A stretch of 64,000 nt of DNA from Lunularia cruciata (Eukaryota > Streptophyta > Marchantiopsida > Lunulariales > Lunulariaceae). Positions 11,445 to 30,779 of this stretch are shown piece after piece (positions within the stretch are counted from its first letter, which is position 1; each line of letters opens with the position of its first letter). The translations under genes were made by a program, and so were the position numbers. The DNA lies in contig OX419756.1 in assembly GCA_948567375.1 (NCBI GenBank), positions 32,068,333 through 32,132,332 on the forward strand, written 5' to 3'. A model generated the notes under the pieces. That model worked only from the letters and a program-made list of their open reading frames with translations. It had not been told where the DNA came from and searched no databases.

Positions 11445-13228
11445 CCAGATTACGGTCCTTACTCCGCGAGCGTGTACAGTGAGATTGCTAATCCTTTCCT
11501 CGCGTATCTTCACCAATGCACTGAGGAGGACACCAGGACCGAATAATTGTCAATCTAAGAGGATAAAGGGACTGCCTAACGGATTGCTCAATGGTGATTC
11601 GGGAACACCAAAGTCTCGCGTTATATATATGCATGCAAATCTCCACAAACCCTTTCATTTGCTCTACTAAATCGAGCCAACCCTTAGATCTTCCCTTTTC
11701 CCTGAAGTGGACAATTAGGGACATTTCTCAATCAAGAACAAACATACATGAGCTATTTATCCCGGTACTCGACTATTGACATTTTTTCTTCAGGTTTATC
11801 GAGCTCACGTTTGCTTACTTCACATGCAACATGCTTAACCAAATTAAGATGTCCCCATAGTGCAAGAAGTTAGAGCCCTGCAGTTAAGTACATCATTACG
11901 TAGGTTAGCGAACCATTCTCCTTGAGCACCACAAAAGGTGCAACATCATAGTACGGAGAAAGAAGTCGTGTACCTCCTTTGGTGGTAGGACTTCTGTAGA
12001 AGACGGCGTGATTGAAGAGGGATTTGCGATGGTCAGAGAACAGGTCCTTGCACATCCGAGCAGAGAGGCATGGATTGCTCCATTTGTGCTCACGAAGAGC
12101 TAACCCATCGCCATCAAACACAAGGAAGACTCATCCGGTTGGCACTCACCACGCCGGGTGCGTGGACGGAGAGCCTCCATCCTTACGACGGCCAACGAAC
12201 CCAGAGCCACCTTTCAAGGCTCTGTTGGAGCTCATGTTAGTTTAGCCCCCGTCCGGCCCAATGCATGATAGAAGCCGAGTCGCTTTCGCACGGTCAAGAC
12301 ATATCCAAGTCACCCTTTGTGGTGAGCGTTGCTAATCATGAGCTAATCTTCGGCTACAACTGGGACCTCATTTGGCTGCTTTCCTGACGAGTATAAGTGG
12401 CTGTTGTTAGATGTTGGATGATGGAATTGATTATGCTAGAGTAGAAGTTTGCATGGGGGGATAATAAGTGGGGAGAACTCTACCCTGGGGAAAGAAGACA
12501 AAAAGACTCAAGAATGGCAGATGGGTCAGAGCCAGGTGTTATTGGAACCGGCACAGGACAGTAATCGCATGACTTGGATGGGTGGGGCTGGGCTGGAACA
12601 AAGCACATAAATGAATGGAGACCCCCGAGCATGATCAGCAAGGTGAGAGTGGAAGGGAGGAAGGAGACTCGCTGGGGTCCAGTTTGATGAATCTAGTACT
12701 GACCATGTTTAGGAGCATCAGTAAGATGCGGAGCGAGAGAGGAGCGAGAAAAGGTTGAGGATGGTGGGTGGGTGGTGGATGGATTTTAACCGGTGGGGTA
12801 ACTCTTGGGGGGCTTGAAACGTACAGTACTGTAGGTAACTTCTTTAGTTTCCCACTGCCAGTTTCTCCCCCTCCCTGGGATTTCACGACCCGTTCAAATA
12901 TCAGTGTGAACTGCATTTCTTGATCCTCTGGACTGCGCCGCAACTACAGCTGCTGCTGCTTCTTCTGCCTGCTACCGCCTCGACGCATGCCGGTCTCGGC
13001 CTTAGCGAACTAAACGAGAGTGTCGAGAGAAAAAGGGTGGAGGAAGCCAACAACAGCAAGTGCATGCGGCTGTCGTCGGGAGAAGAAGCTCATCAACTTC
13101 AGATTATCGACAGAAGACAGGCGAGGTCATTATCAAAATAGTGGTGGTGCAGAATTAGTAGAAGTGTAAGGAAACAAAACAGAGGATCCTTTAAGATTAT
13201 GCGTCTATCCTAGTGGTGTCTCTGAATA

Positions 13229-16108
13229 ATGGCCCTCGTGAGTAAGCCTTACAGCATCCCCATGGGTCCCCAAGTGGGAGTAGTGATAGGCAGTGGTTGT
13301 AGTAATAGTAAGTTGCTGCGATTCGATCTCCAGAAGACCACTGGGTTCTCTGTCTCCTCGTCCTTTGGTGAGTTGGTTACTGGAAATGGTGGCGCTGCTG
13401 TCAATGTTGGAATCTCGTCCCGGGGATTGCCATGGCGGACTCTGAGCCTTCAATCTCCGACTGTGTCCGTCGCCCAGCACTCATCTTCCACTGCTCGCCG
13501 TTGTTTGGGCACATTGGGTACGTGCATTCCATACTCTCGTATAAACCACTGCTCAATGAGATGCAAATCGTTTGCGCTTCGCTTCCTATTCTCGCCCCTC
13601 CTTCATTTCTCTGTTCTCAGACCACCTCCCTCTGACTTCGAATTGCTCTACATGATTGGATGCGGTGTGCCCTCTGGTGGGGTGCGCTAATTTCTCACAT
13701 GTGGATGTTGTTCCTAGACCAGGTTTCAGTAGATCAGCAGATTTCTCCAAATCTTGTTTCCCCTACGATAGCACGTCTCCCAAGGTCTTCAAACGACATT
13801 CAAGGGGATGGAGCCTTTACGTTCCTTTCCTGACATATGTGCTGGTGACGGGTAGCACACCCATCGTGTCCCGACCCCTCGTCTGGGTCTAGGAGTCCCC
13901 AGATCTGAGAAGAGGCTTATGGGTCTCGCCACTATTATTCATTCAGATGACCCTCACTAGACCGGACCATAAAGCTACGGGTCGACGTGTCTGGGAGGGA
14001 CAGGGTGATGGCATTCACAGACACGGTAGTGACAGATGACGAGTGGAGTTCCTGGCTCATGTTGGTGCTGTGCTGGATATTTGAATTGCAGGCCAAACGA
14101 CTCTGAATGCACTAGTGGATGAAGAGCAGGCACACGGTGCAGAGGAAAAGGAGTACCCTTATGAGTTACAGGAAGAAGAGGAGCTGTTGAAGGTACTTGC
14201 TTGGAAGCCTCTATCAGTTTTGTGTTCTAGGAGCCTTTTGGGTATCCCTCAAGTGCCCAAATGTGCCCAGTTACTAGTGGATGGGTGGTCTGGTCTGGGT
14301 CCTACTTATGTCCTGGATAGCTCCTTCTCGTATTAGCTATAAGTGAAGGAGAGTGAACCCTGTGTGAACGTCGACGTACTCATTGAATGGTCAACTGATG
14401 TTTGGAATCCCAGAGAAAAGCAGCGCTCGTGGTACAGAAATTGGCAGGGAGCTGTATTTTCCTTGTGGGTAAGTGACCGCATCTCCTTAATCGATCAACT
14501 CTTGGGAAGGGTCCTAGTTTTAGAGACGGGCTCGTTTTCCGGTCCTTTCAGGGTGTTGACAGTTTGAATACTCTGATTGGCAGGAATGATGGGCAGTGGT
14601 AAAACTACGGTTGGGAAACATGTATCCGAAGCCCTTGGATACTTTTTTTTCGACAGGTAAATCAGTTTCGCTGAATTGATAAATATTTTCTCTTTTCCTA
14701 CGCTATGGTTCAGTCACGTTTTTGTTTCGGTTGTTGTTTTGACAATCCGATCTTTTGAACAGCGATAAGCTTGTCGAAGAGGCTGCTGGCGGTACGACCG
14801 TCGCAGAGATGTTCCGTGCAGGGCGGGAAGAAGAGTTTCGAAACGCTGAGACAGAGGTTCTCCAGCAACTTTCGTCTATGGTTCGATTGGTGGTTGCAAC
14901 AGGAGGTGGTGCTGTAGTGCGACCCCAAAATTGGTGAGTGCTTAGAAAGCAGCAAAAGTCCACACGAATTTTGCTGGGACCAGGTGGAATAAAATATGAG
15001 AGGACAGCACACTAAGTCTTCTCTCCACGCCTACGTATCCAGAGAAGTTCATAGTACAAATTAGAAACATAAAGACCGTTTGACGAGCATGCAGCTTTCT
15101 GGAGGAGTGCTGTAGGAACAGAAACCCGTTCTCACGTTGTCCGTCCTGCGCTGCACTGGTCGTCGATTTAGATTGACTTTGTTTCAATTCAACAGTCAGA
15201 CTAAGTTTAGGTTTGAAACCTTCTCCAAAATGAAGGAGGTTTATCTCCCAAGAAATTGGAAGGGAGGTCCGTGCCATGCCTTCTGATTGACCATCTAATT
15301 ACTATAGACTGATCGTGTTGTTTGCTGATTGAAGGGGTTACTTGAGGCATGGAATCACGGTCTGGCTAGACGTTCCAGTAGATTCCTTGGCAGAAAGAGT
15401 AGTGGCGGTTGGTTGTCACTCACGTCCTCTGCTGGGTATTCCCCCAACAGAATCTGCTTACAAACAGGTTGGTGCAATCTGTACAAATTATTCTGTTAAT
15501 CCTCTTTGCTGAACTTCGTCTGGCAAATGATAAGGTAGTCTGGTGTTACCCAATGTAAGGTGTTAATGATTCGCTTAAAATTTGGCATGACGTGCCTATG
15601 TTTGATTAGGCTTTGGATCGGTTGACGCGTATCCTCCACGAGAGGGCCGACTTTTATGCATCGGCCGATACCGTAGTTTCAGTACAAGGTATGTCCTTCT
15701 CTTTTGTATATCATCTCAGGAAGATCTAAGATCTCGAAAAATAGAACTTGAGGTTTATACTGAAATTTTTAGACTGGTGTTTGTTGTCCGTGTGATCTTT
15801 TCTGTTGACGTGCAACCAACATTTTGGATGTGTGCCCTGTCTAGACATTGCGCGGCTGAAAGGCCAAACAGTGAATTCGATCACGCCAACCATGATTGCA
15901 GTGCAGGTGGGTAACACTCGTTTGCTTCGATCACGGTCATCTTTAGTTTTTCGGCTGTTGCCATGTATGGTTAAATTCATGGCATGTGATAATACGATTA
16001 TTGCAAAGATTTTGTGTGAGTTTGTTCACACTTTTCTTCTTGGCCTTGCAGGTGCTCGAAGAAATTCACGACCTACTGGAGAGAGATCAGAGGTTCAATC
16101 AACAATGA
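13229..16108 (+). CDS. SK: Shikimate kinase, plastid-targeted (9 exons)
   Basis: Phosphorylates shikimate at the 3-hydroxyl with ATP, the fifth step of the plastid shikimate pathway to aromatic amino acids. Exons: 13229-13517, 14092-14192, 14414-14468, 14584-14656, 14763-14933, 15335-15467, 15610-15688, 15845-15906, 16052-16108. All introns are GT/AG, the phases agree, and the product is 339 aa. An in-frame TGA six bases upstream supports the ATG at 13229. Residues 1 to about 115 are Ser/Thr-rich and look like a transit peptide. The kinase core has Walker A GMMGSGKTTVGK (149-160), the DSD shikimate/Mg site (D172, D174), R199, the GGG loop (220-222), lid R260 in SRPLL, and R286 before Y290. 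Length and residues fit a catalytic plant SK, not the SKL paralogues that have lost activity. The exon 1/exon 2 join is the least conserved part. Confidence 0.93.
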
Positions 16109-16420
16109 CCAGCAGATAGATTCGTGTTTTTGCGAGACATCAAACCCATAGGCCTATAAATTGGGAACTTTTGGGCGTGAAAGTCTTCTGTATTCATTGG
16201 TTTTAGTGCCCCAAAGCGAAAGAATTTAACTGCATCCGGGCCCCTTATTGTAAGTACTGGCACGAAGTAGATAGTGTGAGCAAGCGAGCGACCGAGCACG
16301 AGAGCCGAGAGAGGTATTACGGGAGCATGGAAGTGGTAAATTTTTACAAAACACCTGTTTCTATTGAGACAGATTCTAGATCGTTGTACATACACCACCA
16401 TGGAAAGTAGTCAATTTACC

Positions 16421-16468
16421 AATAAAGCGGAACACGAATTTGAATCCCCCACCACTTTCTACAATAAA
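16421..16468 (+). terminator. Candidate poly(A) signals of shikimate kinase
   Basis: Two AATAAA hexamers lie at 16421-16426 and 16463-16468, about 310-360 bases after the shikimate kinase stop codon. That is a normal 3' UTR distance. No transcript evidence is available, so this is inference from motif and position. Confidence 0.4.
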
Positions 16469-19400
16469 TGCCGAAAGGATTAAGTCTTCTGAGTCAAGTC
16501 TCTGTCCCTTTCTCTTCCATCCAATTGCGTTTTACCTTACCTGAACTCCTTATCCGTACTACTGTCTGGGTATGAGCACTGCTACCGGGAGTAGCTTTGT
16601 AGTTCTACGTGTGCAACAATATCGTATCATTGGAGAAGTGTCAGTATTTCGTTATGGTAGGTGCAAAGGTACGCTCTGTGCACTGAAAACTCGACTAAAC
16701 ACTCCGCGGGTAAAGCTTAAGCCTGAGCATGTTACAGAACTGCCATTTTAACAGTTCATTTTATCAGTCTGTAGCCTCTTGAATCATGACAATTTCGTGG
16801 TGGGTACGGGAAATAAACTGTCAGTCACCTAGCCCACCCTCGTCTGCTATCACGTATAAACTTGTTATAAAGCAGACGGCTTATAGAACTCTCAATCAGA
16901 ATTATTGACTTTACTTTGTTCGAAATGAGGATGAGTATCTCATTCCGGATCAAAAAGGTTAAAAATCGAAACTCAAATGGCATGATAAGGCAGTCAGAAA
17001 TCACTATTCACGGAGTCTTGTAGATATTTTCCATGAGCGAGTTAAACATGAATACTCTACTTACGTCTCTGCCTGAAGCTGTATCTGTTATCCAGAACAC
17101 GCTCACCTACTGAGCACCCTACGAGCGAATATAACGGAGTTGACAGTGGAGCCAATCAGAAGAATATGAGATTCTGCGAAGCTAGGAATTGCAACCGTCT
17201 TCTTAAGCTCCGGGATAGACACATGATTCTCATGTTCCAAAGAAGACACCCTGTCTATTACCTCTCGAGTTGACCTTCAACCCAAGGCAGGAGCCAACGA
17301 GAGGAGTAGGAAACGCAAAGCAGCCCGCTGCCATCGTCGACATCAAATGAACAACCATAATGAACCATCTCTGAACTGGCAGTATGATAATTCACCTAAC
17401 ATATATAAATACACGTGGCACGTACGAGTACGTGAGATGGTCGCCTGTACAATGTACGCTACGCAGACCATTCTTACTGACCGTGGGGGTACACTACCTC
17501 CAGACTACAGTGACGTATTGTACTCCGTAGGCCGCGTAGATCAGGTATAGAATACGAGATATTTTGAGACATGAGCTTGAAACTGGAAAAGATCCCAGGA
17601 CTAAGAAGGAGCTGTTGGGAAGCTGGGGCGAAGTCGTGTGGAAGGGAGGTTGTAAGGAAGGGTGTAGATCAACGGCCCTCGATATCCAATTGTCCCTGAG
17701 GAACAAGAAGAGTTACTCTGCCGTCCGGAGGTAGCTTTGCTCAAATGCTGCAGGTCTGAAGTGACAAACCGTCTACTTGATGCTGCTGCCAACAACTCAT
17801 AGCCACAGGAAAAGTTCAACAACTGAATGCCGTGCTGCTCTTGTACCTGTCAACCCCATTTGATAACATCCAATGCGTGCTTGAGAAGAGATACTTGTTC
17901 ACCTTACAGACAGCATGCTTATCTGTCTCTTTATGTTGGGGAAACAAACACATCCTGGGATACAGAAGGGTGAATTCACCGTTAGGTGAACCTTTGTGAA
18001 GATACTAATCAAAAGCTCTCCCAGTTCTGCTTGAAGTCTTGTACTTCCCTTCTAGTGGGAAGAAGGATCATACTCATGCCTGCGTCGGGTAAGTAGACCG
18101 AAGGAAAGCTTGATTTCCAGGTCCTGTAGCTATCTTGTGGATGTGTAGACTAGTTTGCACGGGCGGCTGGCGTGGCGCCGGATAGCATTGGTACACGACT
18201 TGATGATTGATGATCTGGGAGGGGCCGACTCTACTGTTGTTCGCTGGGGTCCCATGATTGACTACCCTCATAGTTCGTCCACACCCTTGTAGTTTATCCC
18301 TGGGCCATGGAATGTGTGCTCGACATAATAGCAACCACTTTTGATTTGCTCACATGTGACTTTCTCCTCTTCCATTGGCCTGATTTACAGCAGAATCTGC
18401 CTGAGTGAGCAGCAGCATTCTGCAATACACAAGTGATTCAAAAGATACTTTTATTGAAAAAAAGGGCTTCACCAAGACACGTAGTATAGGTGGCGTAGAG
18501 GAAATGCATCAGTCGACGGGAGCAAATATGGCAACTGGCCTTTCTTGACTCCTTGAACTGGTTGCAACTGACTGTATAGTAATGACCTTAGTGTTACATT
18601 TTCCACGACAATGGTAACTACAGTTTGGACAGAAATATCTAAAGGATGTCCAATAACACATGAAGGCTTGTAGTTACTGGGCCTTAACCTCAATCGGGAC
18701 ACTGAAGATCCTGTTTCTCAAGTGACAACCCACCAGTCAGGAAGGGTCAGATTAAAACTCGACAAACTTCTTGATGATGAGTTTAAGCCCTCGCTAGTGA
18801 GGGATATCGAGCACAGAGATGCAAGAAGTTGCAGAAAGAGAGGTCACAGTCCCAAAAACAATTCGTTCTGCTTCGTCTGCATGGAAATACATTTGCACGG
18901 AAACTCAGACATAAGCTATAGATAAACTATTAGGAGGGGTAAAATAGAGGCAAACTGACTCTGAACAGTAATGTGGTCCAAAGAAAGCCAGTTATAGCTT
19001 CTCTGTAGCGTGAAAATTTAGTTACAAGTGATGTTACAGACATCAATCAAGTCAATTTGTAATATAAGCACCAAAGATGGGTGATCCTACTACTGTGAAC
19101 ATTTTGTATTTGGCGATTGGTAGCCTCAAATTTCCTACCTAGGTGTGGATCACCAACAATGGTCTAAATGAATGGTTTCTAAGTAAATTCATCTGCTTAA
19201 TGAAGAGAGGTTGGTCTGCAGTGAAGCTGTCCCCTACAAGAGCGCATGGAGGTGCTTTGGGATGGAGGCGGACTAAACGTTTCATACATGTAAAGTCATG
19301 CTCCAGACGTTGAATAATAAGTCAACCGCTCGATGGATACTTGTCAGGGTCCCCTTTGGTTGGAATGACTGGCATTGGCGGTACCATTGGCGGTCTGCAG

Positions 19401-19702
19401 AGAGATAACCACAGCCTCATTCCTCCTTGCTTGAGCATGCACATTTGAAGTGAAGGTGCATCAGTGCATCGTTGAGAGTCCGTAAGCTGTCAGCAACCTT
19501 GCCATCAATGACTCCAATTTCGTTGTTTAACAGTATGCACCCTCAAGAATGTATCCCTCGTTCAATGGAAGCTTCCTGGAGCTTTCCACTCTTGCAGCAG
19601 CCTGTCTGAGTGTGTAATAGTGGTTGCAGCAACTCCTTCACACATTTCTTTACTATCTGCTGGCATGTATGGTGGCTGTACTCGGAGGAAAAAAATGCTT
19701 GG
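16469..19702. other. Gap between convergent shikimate kinase and DUF616 genes
   Basis: No gene recognised. The part near 19300-19700 may be DUF616 3' UTR. A TTTATT (AATAAA on the minus strand) at 18450-18455 is a distant candidate poly(A) signal for it. The short ORF at 18722-18925 matches nothing known. Confidence 0.35.
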
Positions 19703-24446
<4,744 letters not shown>

Positions 24447-26600
24447 AACTCCTTCTCCTCCATTCCTTCCTTCTACTAAAATGGTCAGACCACACGGAGA
24501 ACCCAAATAGATGCGCTTCCTATTTTCTCCCCACTACACCTAGCATCTTCTTCTCAGATCAGAATAATGCTGGAGCTCACTCACTCATGCGTTCCAAAAC
24601 TCCATCGCAATCAACAACTAGATCTGCCCATAGCCCGTGATGTCCGTTTCTACTCTTTTCCCTGCTTATCACGCAATTTTATCACCGTGAATCTAAGGTG
24701 CGTGCCTAATCCACAATTGCAGAATCAACCATGTCTTCTCAGCTTATTTCCGCAGCTAATCCACATCATCATCACTCCAGGTACGATGAGATGATATGTG
24801 GTAAGGTGATTGAATGAGAAAACCGGGGGATTGCCCACCCCAAAGAGAGAGAGAGATGGTGGTGTCTTCAGCAGAAAGGAGATGAGGGAAGAGAAGAAAA
24901 AGATATAGAGTGTGTGATGAGCCCAGTAGAGAGGACACTCTGGGGCGGCAATGACACACACGCACACACCATCTAATCGGAGGGGACAGAGAGAAGGAGA
25001 AAGAAGAGGAGAGAGAGTGAAGACAGGAGGAGGAAGCTAGAGAGGGATGCAGAGTCCCTACTACTCCTTCCTCCTAAGAAATCAATCACTCATCATCCAT
25101 CTTCTACCTGCAGCTCTTCTTCTGCTCCTGTCTGCACTACCTCTATCTTTCAACCATCGTGTCTGTATCAAACAAACCACCGCTCCACTGCTCTGCTGCC
25201 TCCCCCAAAAGAAGTAAAGGTGCTCTCCTGCTCCCTAGCCCTGATGCCCTGGCTCTGCTTCTTCTCTTTCCTTCTCTCCCACCGCTGCTTCCTACTTCCA
25301 AATTTGTGAAGAAAAATGCTTTGTATCCAACTGTGAGGGATGGTGCACCATAAACCAAGGGAAGTGGTGGTGCAACAGTCAGAAAAGAAAGTGGAGCACT
25401 TCCTCTCCCAATTCAACCCCAATTTCCTCTGTAAACTGTAACGTGCCTCTCTCCAATCTCTAAACCCCTCGAGCTCAAACCCTCTCCTTCTAAATTCGCC
25501 TCCAACTTTGGCCGCCCACGGCGATTCAACACTCACTACGACACAACAAGTCAACTACAACTGGCGGAGGTCCACTCGAGCAAAAGTTCATTATTCGACT
25601 CCAGCTATGAGACGCCATCAGCAGGCAGAAGTCAAGACGCCAACCGGCTTTGACCTGTCCAACAGTTCTGTACAGACTGTACCACACTAACTAAAAGAAG
25701 ATACTCCACTGGCAGCTGGCTGTTCGCTTTCTCTATACCTCTCTCTCTCTCTTCTCTTTCAAACTGCAGCCAGTACATTTCCAAATTCTAAACTGCCGCT
25801 TAAGTTGGCAGAGGTTGGGTCTCGCTACCGCCCATGGCTGCCACGAAGTTGGGATGTCTTGATGCGATAATATGGACAAGATGGAAATCCCGCTAATTTA
25901 TATCTGGGCCATGACTAAGAAGTCGAGAGGTTTACCCCAGGTGTACGACCTTTGGTAAGTTTGGAAGCAAGAGAATGCTTCCTCGTGCTCTCTGACTACC
26001 TGAAACTTACTCAAGCGGGGTCTGCGAGCGTCCTTGGTACTCTATTCTACCCACATCAGAAGAATTACACAGCCGGTCCCCGCCCAAAGGTAACCAGTCA
26101 GCTTCACGCCCGACCAGCCATATTGCCCTCGGCGGACTCGGCGGACTCTCATAGTTGAACTGACACGATGGCACTTCAAACTCCCTCCCCGGTCGGAGAT
26201 GTGGTAATTTCTGATCATTTGCTTTTGGTGAATCCCAGTGACCCTGGTTAAGTACATCTCTGTTCTGACTCCGCATACACAGTAGTTGAATTTCAACTTG
26301 CGGTTGAGGCGCCACTCTGCTACAAACCTACATGGTAGTCTACACTGTAGTCCAGGACAAAGGCCCCAGGATCTGGGCTACCTAAATCTAGACGACGTCT
26401 GATAGGGTTACGCTACTCTCATACCTATCGTGTACTTGCCCCACGCGAGCATCTAGTTTAGTTGGGGTTTTGTGTAAAGAATGGTGGTGAATCCCGTCGC
26501 TTTCCACGACCTGCTTTCAGTCTGCCGTAGCTACTGTAGCTAGATGGTACCTAAATGTCTCTCCCGCCATTCTAATGGGGCTAAACTAGCTTCATTAATC
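24447..26600. other. DUF616 5' flank and promoter region
   Basis: Polypyrimidine (plus strand) tracts at about 24730-25100 and 25736-25760, including CTCTCTCTCTCT, are GA-rich on the coding strand of DUF616. GA/CT tracts are common in plant promoters and leaders. No TATA box or 5' exon can be fixed by eye; no other gene is seen. Confidence 0.35.
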
Positions 26601-27984
26601 TTCGCTTCGTCAAACCCCTTTTCTCTAGCCTTCCAGTTGCATCAAGAAGTCACGAGAGCCTTTTAACCAAAGCATGACCTTAAAATTTGACCTGGATTTC
26701 TCACGATTACGTAAGTCGAAGACCGTGCTTGATCAGACTCACCCAAAAATAATCAAGTCTTTCCTAGTTGAAAGGACTTTTAAGTACTAACAGATTTTTA
26801 AACTCTTGATTATTTTCTGCCATTTACTTGGAAGTGAACTCTTAGCTCCCTTTACATTAGCTACCTTCACCTGTAACGCGTTTTCAAGTCAAGGATTTTC
26901 ATAAATTATCTCAAGATTATTTGTGACTCCTTTTTTGTGAAAATTGAGTTGCCTAAGTTGGTTGGAGTAAAACCAGTTAGTTTTTACTTATCAACTTTCT
27001 ACTCACGCACAGTGTTGATAACCACTTGAAAATGCACTTGGGAGATAGTCCAAGTTATTCGAGACCACTATTTAAACGATTATTTTTATACATATAATCC
27101 AAATTGAATATTTCTATCTATAAATATTCACTGTAATTTATGCTCACACTAAACTTAAACTTAAAGATAAATGTCTGGATTCACTCAACAACGCATATCA
27201 ACGTTAACGCAGAATTCATCTCAAATAAGAAATGCGTTTCAACAAAGTTTTGATTCTTCAAGGAGTAAATACTGCTTCCCATTAAAAGATGATTACTTTC
27301 AAATCAATTATTATAATTATTGTAAGATTTTACTTCTTATATTTGATATAATATTCTAACTATCATAAAGGTGTACTAATAGCTTCCAAAGTTTTCAGCA
27401 AGAGGGTACGAAGATATATATAAGCCTCTGGAGATCGGATCCTCGTAATAGTCTTCACATGACATACCACTATTAGTGGACTAGATATCTTGCTATGCAG
27501 TCAAATTCTTCTGAAATTAGTTCTATAATCGTTATAATCTCTAAAGATAGACTTCAGTACTCCTGTATTTGCGACGAAGGAAAAGATTAATTTTCCCTGG
27601 GAACTCTTTTGTCATGAATAAATTCTATCCCTACGAAATTGCATATGAATATCTTCAAGAAATAACTTTGTAAATTGCTCGGCAGTATTAATTTTTATGT
27701 ATAGAGTGCTATCTAAATACATTCTATACGTAAACTTTCCTTAGCTTACTTGCTGTGAATTTCTTTGAGTGAACATGACTTGTATTATTCTCATGATATA
27801 CAAAGGAGAGCAAAAAAGGATGGGAACAATCCATAAAGCTCCGTGAGAAATACCTCAAATAAAATTAAAATAGGATTAAAGGGGTAAATAAGGATTAAAT
27901 TCTTAGAGCCTCGTATTGAGTAATATGCGTTATTCATCTATGACATCAAGATTATGTAAATCATGGAATTATGTAAGTCACATA

Positions 27985-28900
27985 TATCACCTCTAGAGTA
28001 TCAAAAGAGGTATCATATATTGTGATTTTTCTCCCTTGTGATAGCGAGTACTCTACATAGAGCTATGGATATCTTATGATTTAAATAAACTAAAAATTAG
28101 ATAAGATATCTCATAATCATAATACCTCTTTTACTCAGTATGGTAACTTCTTCACAATTCTTGATGGATGTGTCAAATTCTATACTGGTTGCTTTTATAA
28201 CTGTAAGGTTAAAGAAGAAGAAAAATGATTTTGTTACATTAGCTTGGAAACTCGGCCGTTGCTACTTTGCTTGCATTTCATCCAAGAGAATGGATAACCA
28301 TATCTGCCTTATCATTTGATTCTCTTGGATTAAATACAAGCTCACTTTCACCCATATACTTTTTGAGGCATATTAATTCTCACTCTACTTCAAGTCTCTT
28401 CTCTACTATATCATTGCATACTATATCCTTAAAGATATCCTGTTTGATGATCTCTATCCTCCAAAAGGGAGCAGGACATATATATATATAGAGAGAGAGC
28501 CATCATCACAAGTAAGTAATTAAGGAAATGCAAGTAAGTGGATCAAATCTAGATAGCAGCTCATCATTATCATTATAGAGAAATTGGTGTGGATTGTAAT
28601 ACATATTACATGGTTGAGCTTGGATCAACTTGAAGAGAATGTAGGACCTCTTGCAATATATACAAGGACTATAAATCTCTAATGGAATTTTTTTTTTGCC
28701 TTGAAAGAGAAATTTTATTTTTTTCTGAAAAAGTACTTGGAGAGGAAGGACTCATACTCCACCTCCATCACAAACCTCTAAAGTTTACTAACCATTCTAT
28801 GAACAACCACAAAAGAAGATCGAAACAAAGAGTCCTTATTGTCTAAAATGAAGAATTGTAATTGCTTGCTTGCATAGAAAGGAGGTCCATCTTTGTCTAT
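27985..28900 (-). mobile_element. Heavily decayed, AT-converted LINE copy
   Basis: Weak but collinear similarity to the minus-strand LINE at 8671-9575 and to the reverse complement of 34150-34250. Landmarks are TGTGATTTTTCTCCCTTGTG (28020), TTCTTGATGGATGTGTCAAA (28160), CATCCAAGAGAATGG (28280), TCTATCCTCCAAAAGGG (28455) and GAACAACCACAAAA (28800). Most differences replace C with T or G with A, which explains the AT richness. No ORF remains. Confidence 0.55.
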
Positions 28901-30779
28901 AAAATATGAAAAGATAATTGTTTTGTATTAAAAGTACATGTTTATGCACTCAAGAATCTTTGATCGTATGATGTCATTAATGATTCATATAAGCCTTTTA
29001 TTAAAGGTTCTTAAGTACAATAAGAACGCAGTATTATAGAGACCAGTGCTAATTTGACGTAAGTAATTTGATTGATAAGCAATAGTAGAGGAAAATATAC
29101 CAAAGTTCATCATGAATTATTAATCAACGAAGGTCATTTGCAAATAAGGTACACTATACAAGAGCTAAATCTAAGTACTACATAACAAAGTCGTTAGACT
29201 TGGTACTCTTATTACACATAAGGACATTGCTAGATACCGTACTCCCCTTGGAAACTCAAATCAAGAGACAACTTTCATACCTTAACCTTTTAGCAAACAC
29301 GATTAGACAACTTTAATACCTTAACCTTCTAGCAAACAATATTAAGCTTGGTAGTGAAGTGATTAAAGGCAAGTGATCAAATTTGCAAGGCCTGTAACAT
29401 GCTCATCATCAAACAAAGCGTAAAATAAATCATATTGACCAATTAATGTGGTAAATATAAAATCCAAAATGAGCCAAGGAAAATAGAGTTCCTTCTAATA
29501 AACTCCTTATTTTATATTTTATATTTACATTTATAGTTGAGTGAAGAATAATAAAATCCTCATATGAGAAGTAGTATTGGTAAAAAAAGGAAAATAGAAG
29601 GACTGCATAAAGGGATTATTCTTACTATGGGACCCAATAACTTCATTGAAGAAGATTTTATTAAGAATAAATACTGTTAATAGTATTCTCAGTATCCACA
29701 AAAAACATAGCCAATATCCACAAACAATATAGCCAATTTAGATTGATATTAAGAATGACCTAATGTAAAGGAATAGTAGCTCAAAACCTCTTAGTATAAA
29801 TTTTTTTAATTCATGTGTACAAAAGCCTTGTTGGAAATAAGAATGGGATCGGAAATAAGAATGGTATCGAGGAGTAGAAAGCATAACAAACAAGTCACAA
29901 TAAGACCATTTTACTAGCAATAAGTATAATGTTCCTTTTATCCTTCCTCACATTGAAAGAAGTCAACTAGCATCTAATAATGTAGGTAATTGAAAGAGTA
30001 ATCCCTCCTCAAGCTACAATTATAACCATCTTAAATCACCGCTTGATTAATATAATAAGGTTCATTATTTTAGAGAAATATAAGAATCTCTCAAATACGC
30101 ATAAACTGTCTTAACATGTCATTTGAGGAGCTAGTTACAAAGCAGGGGCAAAAGTTGATCTATCACAATATAATAATCTCTTATGGTTTGCTTTCTCTTG
30201 ATGGAAGATGTAAAAGATATAAGTATAAAATAAAATTTATCACCCTAACTAATAATGGACCAATTATATAACACTAATAATAATAAATCTACTTAATTCT
30301 CCAACTTGATCTAGGGCCTTATCATAGCAACCAAGAAAAAGCATACATCTTTTATTGATGACTCACTTTTACTACATATAACTTGCACAAAATATTTTTA
30401 AGCTATATAAACTTCTCATGCTATATAGCCTAATCCCGAGCATAAGAATATCTTGAATCTACTAGTCATCTCCCTTTAGTGCATGTATACCACTCTAGTA
30501 TAAAATATATAATAAAATATATACTATCATTGAAGGAAAAGAAATAAAAAATTCAGCTATGGAATCAAAGATTAATAAATTGAGTAGTAAGTGAAATTTT
30601 TATTTAAGCTTATTGCTCTTATAGAAACTAGGATTCCCATGCATAATGCAAAGTATATAGATAAAGTTATATTTACAACCATTTCTCTTCTTAAAGTTGC
30701 AGAAATATCTTTTGATTATTTATTATCAATGACCACTCAGAAGATTCATTATATTGCAAAGTTGTTTACTATTGATCAT

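Larger units (their letters stand above)
9576..13228. other. Unassigned region upstream of shikimate kinase
   Basis: No gene identified. It contains a GGCTG microsatellite (10955-10990), a perfect inverted repeat (11418-11444) and a possible short first exon on the minus strand (12150-12235: MSSNRALKGGSGFVG, ending at a GTGAGT donor) with no partner exon found. 12600-13200 is C/T- and G-rich and may include the shikimate kinase promoter and 5' UTR; no TATA box is clear. Confidence 0.35.
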
